Assembly: GCF_004010095.1 (NCBI RefSeq)
Contig: NZ_RRYD01000012.1
Span: 25,685-89,684, forward strand
DNA: 64,000 bases
Reading direction: 5' to 3'
Source: Lacticaseibacillus hulanensis
GTDB lineage: Bacteria; Bacillota; Bacilli; Lactobacillales; Lactobacillaceae
The position numbers were made by a program, and so were the translations under genes. This document shows, piece by piece, positions 1 through 7,564 of this stretch. Numbering within the stretch: the stretch's first letter is position 1; each line of letters begins with the position of its first letter. The notes below the pieces were generated by a model, which saw only the letters and a list, made by a program, of their open reading frames with translations, was not told the origin of the DNA and searched no databases.

Positions 1-1206
1 AAGACCCTCGGCCAGATGCTCAATGAGGCGGTGAGCCACCCGGTGCAGCCGGCATTGGTTGGGCGGCAAGATGCACCCGCCCAAGAGGTTGTACACTTGG
101 CAACGGACGCGGATTTTGACATCCGCAAGCTGCTGGCGGCACCAACCAACACGCCGGTTGACGCGGGCCCGTACATCACGATGGGCGTCGTGTACGGTCA
201 CAGCGTTGATGGCCAACTGGAGGACGTCACGATTCACCGGATGGTGCTGGAGGATAAGGACACCATCGGCATGTACATCATGCCCGGTGGCCGGCATATC
301 GGCGCCTTTTTGAAGGAATACGAGGCGCAGAACAAGCCGATGCCAATCACGATTAACATTGGCCTGGACCCCGCAATTACCATTGGTGCCACCTTTGAAC
401 CACCAACGACGCCACTTGGCTACAACGAGCTGCAGGTTGCCGGTGCGCTGCGCAATCAGCCGGTTGATGTGGTTCAGGGCGTCGCGGTTGACGCCAAGGC
501 GATTGCCCGGGCCGAATGGGTGATTGAGGCCGAAATCCTGCCGAACACGAAGATGCAGGAAGACATCAACACGAACACCGGCTTTGCGATGCCGGAATTT
601 CCCGGCTACAATGGGACCGCGAACCCCGCGGTGAACGTGGTCAAGATCAAGGCCGTCACGCACCGGCAGGACAACCCAATTGTGCAGACCACGATTGGCC
701 CGTCCGAAGAGCACGTGTCGATGGCCGGAATTCCCACCGAGGCGTCGATTCTGAGCCTAGTCGACCGGGCAATTCCGGGCAAGGTCAAGAACGTGTACAA
801 CGCACCCGCTGGTGGCGGTAAGCTCATGACCATCATGCAGATTCACAAGGACGACGAAGCGGATGAGGGGATACAGCGCCAGGCCGCACTTCTCGCGTTC
901 TCCGCGTTCAAGGAATTGAAGACGGTCATCCTGGTTGACGACGACGTGGATATTTTCGACTGGAACGACGTGATGTGGACCGTGAACACGCGGTTCCAGG
1001 CCGACCGCGACATCATGGTGCTCGAGGGGATGCGCAACCACCCACTCGACCCATCCGAGCTGCCGGAATACGACCCGGCCCGCATTCGGGTGCAGGGGAT
1101 GTCCTCCAAGCTCGTTCTGGACGGGACGGTGCCGTTCACGATGAAGGACAAGTTCAAGCGCGCAAGTTTCAAGGAAATGGATAACTGGCAGGATTACCTG
1201 AAGTAG
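1..1206 (+). CDS. lpdC: UbiD-family prenylated-FMN decarboxylase, large subunit (5' partial)
   Basis: The reading frame is open from the first base, so the N-terminus lies outside the window; about 401 residues are visible of a family length near 490. UbiD enzymes non-oxidatively decarboxylate aromatic or unsaturated acids with prenylated FMN. Visible family features are the block ITINIGLDPAITIGA, the MPEFPGYNG segment with its conserved acidic residue, and the QTTIGPSEEH block. The gene is followed after 29 bp by ubiX and then by a small LpdD-type gene. That trio matches gallate/protocatechuate (LpdBCD) and Bacillus BsdBCD hydroxyarylic-acid decarboxylases. The family is certain; the substrate (gallate, protocatechuate, 4-hydroxybenzoate or vanillate) is inference from context. 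Confidence 0.9.
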   Translation, partial: KTLGQMLNEAVSHPVQPALVGRQDAPAQEVVHLATDADFDIRKLLAAPTNTPVDAGPYITMGVVYGHSVDGQLEDVTIHRMVLEDKDTIGMYIMPGGRHIGAFLKEYEAQNKPMPITINIGLDPAITIGATFEPPTTPLGYNELQVAGALRNQPVDVVQGVAVDAKAIARAEWVIEAEILPNTKMQEDINTNTGFAMPEFPGYNGTANPAVNVVKIKAVTHRQDNPIVQTTIGPSEEHVSMAGIPTEASILSLVDRAIPGKVKNVYNAPAGGGKLMTIMQIHKDDEADEGIQRQAALLAFSAFKELKTVILVDDDVDIFDWNDVMWTVNTRFQADRDIMVLEGMRNHPLDPSELPEYDPARIRVQGMSSKLVLDGTVPFTMKDKFKRASFKEMDNWQDYLK

Positions 1207-1235
1207 GTCGCAAAGCTGCCGGGGATGGAGGGGTC

Positions 1236-1850
1236 ATGATGAAGAAAAAAATCGTTGTCGGGATTACGGGTGCGTCTGGGACAATCTACGGACTGCGGCT
1301 TCTGGAAGCACTGGCGGCCAATCCGGACGTCGAAACGCACCTCGTCATGAGTCCGTGGGCCAAGGAGAACCTGGCCGTGGAGGCAACCGGCTACAACGAA
1401 CGCGAAGTCCGCGCACTGGCCGACGTTGTTTACAGCGACCGGGACATGGGCGCTGCCATTGCAAGCGGCAGCTTTCAGCACGACGGCATGGTTATCGTCC
1501 CGGCCAGCATGAAGACCGTCGCGGCCATCGCGATGGGGCTGGCGGACAACCTGATTGCCCGTGCCGCCGACGTGACCCTGAAGGAACGGCGCCCGCTGCT
1601 GCTCGTGCCGCGCGAATCACCATTCAACCAAATCCACCTGGAGAACATGCTCAAGCTATCGCGAATGGGCGTGGAGATCATCCCGCCAATCCCGGCGTTT
1701 TACAACCAGCCCCAGACCATCGACGATCTGATTGACCACAACACCATGAAGTTGCTTGATCACCTGCACCTGCCAAGTGATTACGGCAAGCGCTGGCAGG
1801 GACTGGCCCAGGCCAAGCAGACGGCCAGAAGCGAGGTGCAGCATGGCTGA
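1236..1850 (+). CDS. lpdB: UbiX-type flavin prenyltransferase
   Basis: A 204-residue flavoprotein that makes prenylated FMN from FMN and dimethylallyl phosphate, the cofactor of the UbiD partner encoded just upstream. Visible are the N-terminal GITGASGTIYG phosphate-binding motif, the MSPWAK segment, the SGSFQHDGMVIVPASMKT block and the RPLLLVPRESP strand typical of UbiX/Pad1. Two ATG codons start the gene in tandem, preceded by a GGAGGGG ribosome binding site. It overlaps the next gene by 8 bp, so the three genes are one operon. The symbol follows the LpdBCD naming and rests on context. Confidence 0.93.
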   Translation: MMKKKIVVGITGASGTIYGLRLLEALAANPDVETHLVMSPWAKENLAVEATGYNEREVRALADVVYSDRDMGAAIASGSFQHDGMVIVPASMKTVAAIAMGLADNLIARAADVTLKERRPLLLVPRESPFNQIHLENMLKLSRMGVEIIPPIPAFYNQPQTIDDLIDHNTMKLLDHLHLPSDYGKRWQGLAQAKQTARSEVQHG

Positions 1851-2238
1851 AAAAGTGTTTGCGGTGACGCGGGAAGGCTACACGATGCAGGCCAAACTTT
1901 CACGTGAGAATCAGGACGTCCTCCTGGAAATCACGGGCGGGGATGTGCCGCATTACGGCGTGGTCACGATTGTCTCGCCGGGTGCGGAGGCGCAGACCAT
2001 CGCGCTGCCGAGTCGCCCCGGGCACCATCATCAAGAGGGGGTCCTGACGAAGCGGATTGCGAGCGTCATCGCGCCCGCCCTGCAAAGCAATGCGTTCATC
2101 ATCGGCGGCCTGCACGTCAACCGCATTAGCAAGAAGCAGCTCGCCGTCGCTGGCACCATGGCGCAGGCCCTCGGCGTCCAAATTCGCGACTACCTGGAGG
2201 CACACCCACGCGTCAAGGTTGTCGAAGAGTTCGCGTAA
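1843..2238 (+). CDS. lpdD: LpdD/BsdD-like small decarboxylase subunit
   Basis: A 131-residue protein starting MAEKVFAVTREGY, at an ATG inside the end of ubiX with GAGGTG just upstream. The longer frame from 1756 lies inside ubiX and is rejected. The length, the PSRPGHHHQEG histidine cluster and the NAFIIGGLHVNRIS block fit the small third subunit found with gallate and hydroxyarylic-acid decarboxylases of lactobacilli and bacilli. Its biochemical role is not well defined. Its presence supports a phenolic-acid decarboxylase rather than a ubiquinone-type UbiD. Confidence 0.82.
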   Translation: MAEKVFAVTREGYTMQAKLSRENQDVLLEITGGDVPHYGVVTIVSPGAEAQTIALPSRPGHHHQEGVLTKRIASVIAPALQSNAFIIGGLHVNRISKKQLAVAGTMAQALGVQIRDYLEAHPRVKVVEEFA

Positions 2239-2300
2239 GGAATGGGGCTGCTGCGCAAATAAGTGGCTCTTCGTTAAGTAGCGTTGATCTAATTTTTTAG

Positions 2301-2336
2301 AGCACTTGGGCCTTAATTGGTCTAGGTGCTTTTCTT
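2301..2336 (+). terminator. Rho-independent terminator of the lpd operon
   Basis: A 12-bp stem with wobble pairs (AGCACTTGGGCC with GGTCTAGGTGCT), a 6-nt loop and a T-rich tail, 62 bp after the lpdD stop. Confidence 0.8.
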
Positions 2337-2489
2337 ATGCATTTGTCTTTTTACTGTTTAGTTTGAGCAATAAACGTTCAAGGTAAATTCGGTTAATGAA
2401 TACAGGATTGTTGCGCTATGACTAGTCAAATGTGCGTAGCGTGAAGTACAATATACAAAATGATGAAGCCTTGAAGAGGACACTCACAT

Positions 2490-2867
2490 ATGAGGATTAA
2501 AATTAAGCGGTTTCCACTTACACTACTCACACTAAGCGTTTCCTACACCCTCCACGTTCAGCGCTTTCCAGACACAAACACTCCGCTTACTGCCGGTCGT
2601 GCTTTCGTACTCGGCGTGTGTGTTCTCGTGTTTGCGCTTTACTTAACTAGCTATAATAATCAGGGGAAGTACGGATTTATTTTCACTGAGTTGGTATGGC
2701 ATGCCTTTGCATATGGAGGTATTTTAGCCTTATTTCATCAGTGTGATGCTCTAAGTACTGGACCAGGGGTAATTGTTCCGATAATCCTAGCCTTAGTTCT
2801 TGAAGCCTGTGCGCTGGTGGGTATTTATCGGCATTTTAAGGGATTGAAAACACCGCCGGAATCCTAA
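2490..2867 (+). CDS. Hypothetical small membrane protein
   Basis: A 125-residue protein that I do not recognise. It has an N-terminal basic stretch (MRIKIKR), a possible hydrophobic segment near residues 9-20, and clear membrane segments near residues 35-55, 67-85 and 92-112, ending in a short polar tail. An AGAGGA ribosome binding site sits 8-13 bases before the ATG. It stands alone between the lpd terminator and a convergent terminator, in DNA that is more AT-rich than its neighbours. No function can be assigned. Confidence 0.6.
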   Translation: MRIKIKRFPLTLLTLSVSYTLHVQRFPDTNTPLTAGRAFVLGVCVLVFALYLTSYNNQGKYGFIFTELVWHAFAYGGILALFHQCDALSTGPGVIVPIILALVLEACALVGIYRHFKGLKTPPES

Positions 2868-2977
2868 ACGAATCACATTGTTTAAGTCATGCACAGTCCG
2901 TGAAGAGTTTATGTAAATGGATTGGTGGACTGCAAGCAAAGCAGGAAGTACGTAAAGCACTAGACTTTAATATAAAT

Positions 2978-3019
2978 AGGGCCCAGCACTGTCATAACAT
3001 GTGCTGAGCCCTATTTTGT
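2978..3019. terminator. Convergent terminator hairpin
   Basis: AGGGCCCAGCAC and GTGCTGAGCCCT form a 12-bp stem (one imperfect pair) around a 10-nt loop, followed by TATTTTGTTGTT on the plus strand. It lies between the hypothetical gene (+) and ssuA (-). The T-tract is best on the plus strand; the minus-strand side is only AT-rich. Confidence 0.7.
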
Positions 3020-3030
3020 TGTTACCACAA

Positions 3031-3876
3031 CTATTGCAGCAGCGCCTTGCCGACGTTGATCTGCTTCTTGATGATGCCTTCTTGGTAGAACACGTCCGCG
3101 ATGGTCTGTTGTTCCTTGACGATGGCGCTCGTCACGGCGCTGAAGGCGAAGCTGCGCCGCTTGACGGTGAGGTTCGTGATCTTCTTGCTCAGGTGCAGGG
3201 TCTTGCTGAGCATGGTTGAGACCTCACTCTTGTGGGAGTTGGCCCACGTCATGTCTTCACCTAGGTACTGGAGGAACAACTTGGTCACAGTTGTGTTTTC
3301 CTTGGCGTACTTGCGGGTGGCGACCACGAAGTCCCGGTTTTTCGCCAGGCCCTTGGCGGTAATCAGCAACTTGGCGTTTTGGTTGACCTGCGCGGTTGCC
3401 GTGTACGGATCCCAGGTGACCCACGCGTCGACCTTGCCCTTGGCGTACGCGATGCGCTTCCCCTTGAGGTCGGCGAGGCTGTTGATGTTGCCACCTTTTT
3501 TGACTAGGACGCCCGTGCCGTTTTCCTTGCTGGCGCCGGCACCGACGTAGACGAGGTCCATGCCGGCCGCCTGGTTGACGACGGGCGGGGTGTCGCCGAG
3601 GCGCGCGTAGTCAATGCTGCCGGATTTCAGGGCAGTCATGAGGGCGGCCCCGTCTTGGAATTCCTTGAAGACGACCTTGTAACCCTTGGCCTTCATTTTC
3701 TTGACCAGCTCCCCGCGCTGGCGCGAAATGTCGACGGGGTCGGCCTTTTGGTAACCAACCACGACCTTGGTAAGGCTCGTGGTGGCGACATCGGTTTGAA
3801 AATAGCCGTACACCGCAACCGCCAGCCACGCGGTTAGCGCCAGCAGGAACGCCGTTATTGTCAGTTTACGTTTCAT
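3031..3876 (-). CDS. ssuA: Sulfonate/taurine ABC transporter substrate-binding protein, internally deleted
   Basis: 281 residues, where this family usually has about 320-330. An N-terminal hydrophobic anchor (residues 6-26) lacks a lipobox cysteine. The first lobe is normal, with KVVVGYQKADP, the GSIDYARLGDTPPV motif and GTGVLVKKGGNINSLADLKGKRIAYAKG. That last block runs directly into KVDAWVTWDPYTA. In SsuA proteins these two motifs are separated by about 40-45 residues covering part of the second lobe. The frame is intact, so this is an in-frame deletion, and binding may be lost. It is the last gene of ssuCBA and overlaps ssuB by 4 bp. Confidence 0.85.
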   Translation of the reverse strand: MKRKLTITAFLLALTAWLAVAVYGYFQTDVATTSLTKVVVGYQKADPVDISRQRGELVKKMKAKGYKVVFKEFQDGAALMTALKSGSIDYARLGDTPPVVNQAAGMDLVYVGAGASKENGTGVLVKKGGNINSLADLKGKRIAYAKGKVDAWVTWDPYTATAQVNQNAKLLITAKGLAKNRDFVVATRKYAKENTTVTKLFLQYLGEDMTWANSHKSEVSTMLSKTLHLSKKITNLTVKRRSFAFSAVTSAIVKEQQTIADVFYQEGIIKKQINVGKALLQ

Positions 3877-4586
3877 GCGCGCACCGCGCTTTCGTCTGGC
3901 TGCAAAATTACTGCGAGGACACTCTGCGCGACGTCGGCCACTTCCTCGGGCGAGCCGTCCTTGGCCCCGGCGACCTCGTAAACGTTGGTACCGCTTTTGA
4001 CCACGATGATGCGGTCGGCCATGCGTGCTGCCTCGTCGACATCGTGGGTGATCAGCATGGTGGTGAGGTGCTTTTCATCCACAATTTGGCGGATGAACTG
4101 TTGCATGTTGCGCCGCGTCAGGGCATCGAGGGCGCCGAGCGGTTCATCCAGCAGGAGCAATTCCGGATTGGCCATCAGGGCGCGGGCCAGGGCCAAACGC
4201 TGCTTTTGCCCCCCGGATAGCTGGCTGGGGAAGCTATCCGCGAACTCGCTGAGACCAACGGAATTAAGTGCGCTTTGCGCCTGTTTCTGCGTGGCGGCAG
4301 CGTGTGCGTGAAAGGACACGTTTTGCAGCGCGGTCATCCACGGCAGCAGGCGGTCGTTTTGGAACATGACGCGCGTCACCGGTAAGCGGCTGCCCGCGTA
4401 GGCGATTTTGCCACTTGATGGCTGCTCGAGCTGGGCAATCAGGCGCAGGATGGTGCTTTTGCCGCCACCGGACATGCCGACCAGCGCCACGAATTCGCCG
4501 GGGTAAATGCTGAAGTTAACGTCGTGCAGGGCGGTTTTGTCACCGTAGATTTTGCCAAGATTATTGAGTGAGATTAATGGGTTCAT
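3873..4586 (-). CDS. ssuB: Sulfonate ABC transporter ATP-binding protein
   Basis: A 237-residue ATPase with Walker A GMSGGGKST, Q-loop FQNDRLLPW, signature LSGGQKQRLALARAL, Walker B LLLLDEPLGALD and the switch histidine in ITHDVDEA. This is the nitrate/sulfonate/taurine (SsuB/TauB) subfamily. It powers import through the SsuC permease and overlaps its neighbours on both sides by 4 bp, which implies translational coupling. The ATPase itself looks intact although the binding protein downstream is damaged. Confidence 0.95.
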   Translation of the reverse strand: MNPLISLNNLGKIYGDKTALHDVNFSIYPGEFVALVGMSGGGKSTILRLIAQLEQPSSGKIAYAGSRLPVTRVMFQNDRLLPWMTALQNVSFHAHAAATQKQAQSALNSVGLSEFADSFPSQLSGGQKQRLALARALMANPELLLLDEPLGALDALTRRNMQQFIRQIVDEKHLTTMLITHDVDEAARMADRIIVVKSGTNVYEVAGAKDGSPEEVADVAQSVLAVILQPDESAVRA

Positions 4587-5395
4587 TGATTAGCACCGCC
4601 TTTTTCTTGCCATTCCAGGCACAGACTTTCGAGGGTTTTCGCGATGATGTCGGAGAGTTTGCCGAGCAGGGCGTAGATGACGATGCACAGCAGGACCGTG
4701 TCCATGTCCATGAATTCCTGCGCGTTGCTGGCCATGTAGCCAATACCGGAGTTGCTGGAAATGGTTTCGGCCACAATCAGCGTCGTCCACATCACCCCGA
4801 GCGCGTACCGCACCCCAACGAGAATGGTGGGCAGCGCGCCGGGGAAGACAATCTTGCTGAACAGCTGGCGGCGATTCAGGCCGTACGCCCGGCCCATTTC
4901 CATTAGTTCCGGATCAATGCCGCGGATGCCGGAGTAAGTGTTGATGTAGATTGGGAAGAGCACACCGACGCAGACCAGCGAAATCTTGGCTGATTCCCCA
5001 ATCCCCAGCAGAATGATGACGAGCGGAATCAGGGACAGGTGGGGAATATTGCGGAACATCTGGATTGTGGTGTCGGTGAGCCCGCGCGCCACCTTGGACA
5101 GTCCGTTCATGAGGCCGAGGACAAAGCCGAGGCTGCCACCGATGGCAAACCCAACCGTGGCCCGAAACAGGCTAATCGAGACGTTCTTCTCGAGTTCGCC
5201 GGTCTGCCAGAGCGTCACGCCGTCTTCCAGCACCGACAGCGGCGACGGAATCAGCTGACTGTCCAGCCAGCCCGCGGTGACCGCCACCTGCCACAGTATA
5301 ATTAGGACGACCGGAATCACCCAGGGTAACAAGCGGTGCCAATTAATATGTATGCCGGAATTTCTCGTTTCCCGCAAGGTCGTCACGTTTTCCAT
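4583..5395 (-). CDS. ssuC: Sulfonate ABC transporter permease
   Basis: A 270-residue BPD-type permease with about six membrane segments. The EAA loop that contacts the ATPase is RAYGLNRRQLFSKIVFPGAL (about residues 168-187). The N-terminus ends in a hydrophobic segment typical of SsuC/TauC. It is the first gene of the reverse-strand ssuCBA operon. The ribosome binding site GATGGAGATGG lies just before the ATG. Confidence 0.93.
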   Translation of the reverse strand: MENVTTLRETRNSGIHINWHRLLPWVIPVVLIILWQVAVTAGWLDSQLIPSPLSVLEDGVTLWQTGELEKNVSISLFRATVGFAIGGSLGFVLGLMNGLSKVARGLTDTTIQMFRNIPHLSLIPLVIILLGIGESAKISLVCVGVLFPIYINTYSGIRGIDPELMEMGRAYGLNRRQLFSKIVFPGALPTILVGVRYALGVMWTTLIVAETISSNSGIGYMASNAQEFMDMDTVLLCIVIYALLGKLSDIIAKTLESLCLEWQEKGGANQ

Positions 5396-5422
5396 AAAAC
5401 CATCTCCATCTTTGGTATGAGC

Positions 5423-5471
5423 TTAGTCTATTGGGCAGAAACGACTAAAGTGTGAAGATATTCCGAGAATA
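5423..5471 (-). promoter_or_regulatory. Candidate operator region of ssuCBA
   Basis: Two inverted repeats lie upstream of ssuC: TTAGTC/GACTAA at 5423-5428 and 5443-5448, and the perfect TATTC-CGA-GAATA at 5459-5471. Sulfur-assimilation genes of Firmicutes are usually repressed by CymR/CmbR-type regulators. Which protein would bind here is not known, and a clear -35/-10 pair was not found. Confidence 0.35.
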
Positions 5472-5530
5472 ATCCGCGCAAAGTGTGGTGAAATCAGGCG
5501 ACGGCGCGGTAGTTGGCGCAAATTCCGCAC

Positions 5531-5558
5531 AAAAAAGCCACCAGCAAGCGCTGATGGC
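5531..5558 (-). terminator. Rho-independent terminator of the DUF915 hydrolase gene
   Basis: On the minus strand, GCCATCAGC and GCTGGTGGC form a 9-bp stem with a 4-nt loop, followed by TTTTTT. It lies directly downstream of the hydrolase stop codon. Confidence 0.85.
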
Positions 5559-5565
5559 GGGTGAA

Positions 5566-6432
5566 TTAATTGATTGGTTTGCCTTTTGGCCACAGAAAAT
5601 TCAGGGCCATGTTGATGACGCGGGGGTTACGCCGAATTAGCCAGTGATGATTGACGTCCCGTCCGCGCACAATTACCTGCTTGAAACTGGCAAATTTGCT
5701 GCCGAGGGCTGGGTAAAGTGACCGGCTGGAGACGTTGGTTAAGACCCCATCGGAACCGTTGCCGATGTTGCCCATGATGCTGAGGACGTGCACCTTGTTG
5801 CGCGGAAAAGTGGGGCGCAGGCGGACCAAATCCCGGTACTGCCGCCGCTTAAGTAGTGGCTGGCCGTTTGGGAGAATCCGGTTTTGGCCCAGGGGGTCGT
5901 CAAGGCGCATCTTGCCGTTAGCGGGCACCGCGACCAGCACCGCCTTGTGCAGCGTGAGCGGGTGGGCCTCGCCGTACGCCCGCAGTAAATCGAGGTTGCC
6001 GCGCGAGTGGGCGATGGCGTCGAACCTGTGGACGCCGTAGACCGATTTCAGGTGACGCAGCAGGAGGTTGAGCCCGCGCGCGTTGGTATTCCATGACTGA
6101 TGGTTGTTGTTAAAGACCACACGAATCAAGGGGTGGCGCAATGCGCGCGGCCAGAAACCGCTGCAGGTGACGTGGTCCGGGCTAACGAAGGCGGTCATCG
6201 CCAGTTGCCCGCGGCGCGTATTTTGGGCAGTGCGAATAAGCTGATCAAAGGCGTGCGGCCCCGCGTGTAAGCCGTGAATTAGTAACGTTGGGGTGTGGTA
6301 TCGGGCAACCGTCCTTGTTTTTGCGTAGGTGTTGCCGGTTTGCGCAATGGGTTCAGTAGTCTGAACGTGCTGCGTGAAGCCGCTGGCGCCGAGCAAAATG
6401 GCGATTGCCACTGCGAATTTCCATTGTTTCAT
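5566..6432 (-). CDS. DUF915-family alpha/beta hydrolase, secreted or membrane-anchored
   Basis: A 288-residue protein with an N-terminal hydrophobic signal (residues 5-18) and the alpha/beta-hydrolase fold of the DUF915 family common in lactobacilli. The oxyanion motif is TPTLLIHGLHAG, the nucleophile is Ser143 in AIAHSRGN (an unusual elbow in place of GHSxGG), the acid is in GNGSDGVLT, and the likely histidine is in the NHHW stretch near the C-terminus. The natural substrate is unknown. A paralogue with a standard GHSAG elbow lies at 9277-10077. Confidence 0.85.
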   Translation of the reverse strand: MKQWKFAVAIAILLGASGFTQHVQTTEPIAQTGNTYAKTRTVARYHTPTLLIHGLHAGPHAFDQLIRTAQNTRRGQLAMTAFVSPDHVTCSGFWPRALRHPLIRVVFNNNHQSWNTNARGLNLLLRHLKSVYGVHRFDAIAHSRGNLDLLRAYGEAHPLTLHKAVLVAVPANGKMRLDDPLGQNRILPNGQPLLKRRQYRDLVRLRPTFPRNKVHVLSIMGNIGNGSDGVLTNVSSRSLYPALGSKFASFKQVIVRGRDVNHHWLIRRNPRVINMALNFLWPKGKPIN

Positions 6433-6558
6433 AGGCGTGCCTCCACCAATTCACTTTTAGCATAGAAATTGTTAGCGTTTTTGTACACCATTAACCAGTA
6501 AATTAATGCAAACTTATATTTTTTGTAATCAGCACCACGCGCACGGCCAAGGTAATCC

Positions 6559-7476
6559 CTAACTGAACGAGTACATCTGTTTTTCGCCGCGCGCGGTGGT
6601 ATCCAGGAGCCCGTTGTAAATACTGGTCCATATTTGGTGCTGTTTGGTGAGGCCCATTTCCTCCTGCCACCTGAGCGTTTGTTCAAAGAGGGGCCGCGCG
6701 GGTTGTTCCCCGCGCTCCGGTAACACAATCCAGCCCTCCATGAACGGCAGCAGAACCGCGCTGGCCACATTCCCCTGCTGGTGCACGAGGGTGGTTGCCG
6801 CCTGGTGTGCTGTGTGGGCGCGCGCGAAATCGTCCTTGGCCACAAAGGCGGAGATGGCCGTGAAGTAGGTGTTGATGACAAGCCGGTTCTGGCCCGGCAG
6901 TGCATTGAACCGCGCTACCTTCTTCTTCGTAATTCGCAGCATACCCATGATGGCGCTGGCCGGGAAGAACTGCATGCACGATTTGAACAGATTAACCTCG
7001 TACACGCCCCAGTCGTCAACATTTTGCAGGTAATACTGGATTGCTTGCAGGCCGTCGCCTTGGTCCGGGTGGCTGCGCGCGTGCGCTGCGTAACGCTCAA
7101 TCTGGATGAACTGGTCGAGCCGCAGACTGTAGTGGCGCGTGTTGTAAGCCGCAAGTTCGGCGATGCGCTGTTCCATGGCCACATAATCGGGACTAGTCTG
7201 ACCGCGTTCAACCAGTGCGTTTGCACTGCGCATCCCGTCGTATTGCGCAATCAGTTCGTCCACCTGATTGGGCTCTTCGCCGCGGCGAATCTGATTGAAC
7301 TCATCAAAACTGGTTTGCATCGCCTGGAGCAGGCCGGTGAACCGGTCCACGCTTAGCCGCGAGAGTCCGCGCTCGAACTGACTGAGCTGTGAGACCGAGA
7401 CCTGATCGTTTGCTAGCTGCTTGAGTGTCAGGCCCTTGCTCAGCCGAATTTGCCGAAAAGCTTCCCCGAAATCCAT
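6559..7476 (-). CDS. Rgg/GadR/MutR-family transcriptional regulator
   Basis: 305 residues: an N-terminal XRE-type helix-turn-helix (about residues 5-58, FGEAFRQIRLSKGLTLKQLA...SQFERG) and a long alpha-helical repeat domain typical of Rgg proteins, which often sense short peptides. ATG at 7476 is chosen because GAAGGTG sits 5 bases before it; a GTG two codons upstream overlaps that site. It is divergent from an ABC exporter, with a perfect 16-bp palindrome between them, so it probably controls itself and the exporter. No obvious hydrophobic-peptide gene with its own start was found next to it. Confidence 0.88.
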   Translation of the reverse strand: MDFGEAFRQIRLSKGLTLKQLANDQVSVSQLSQFERGLSRLSVDRFTGLLQAMQTSFDEFNQIRRGEEPNQVDELIAQYDGMRSANALVERGQTSPDYVAMEQRIAELAAYNTRHYSLRLDQFIQIERYAAHARSHPDQGDGLQAIQYYLQNVDDWGVYEVNLFKSCMQFFPASAIMGMLRITKKKVARFNALPGQNRLVINTYFTAISAFVAKDDFARAHTAHQAATTLVHQQGNVASAVLLPFMEGWIVLPERGEQPARPLFEQTLRWQEEMGLTKQHQIWTSIYNGLLDTTARGEKQMYSFS

Positions 7477-7490
7477 AGTCACACCTTCAT

Positions 7491-7506
7491 TTTCAATATA
7501 TTGAAA
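7491..7506. promoter_or_regulatory. 16-bp perfect palindrome, probable Rgg operator
   Basis: TTTCAATATATTGAAA is fully self-complementary and lies in the 82-bp divergent gap between the Rgg gene and the ABC exporter. Its position 15-30 bases before the rgg start fits an operator overlapping promoter elements. Confidence 0.6.
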
Positions 7507-7564
7507 TTATCCGCTGAAGCTGCGGCAGAGTCAATAGACTGGCATTATCTGGGAGGGCAGAATA

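Noticed and set aside
6430..6560. Hydrophobic stretch KYKFALIYWLMVY in the frame after the Rgg gene, resembling a small signalling peptide.
   Set aside because: No start codon with a ribosome binding site lies before it; the only ATG comes inside the hydrophobic part. It is more likely non-coding sequence before the hydrolase gene.
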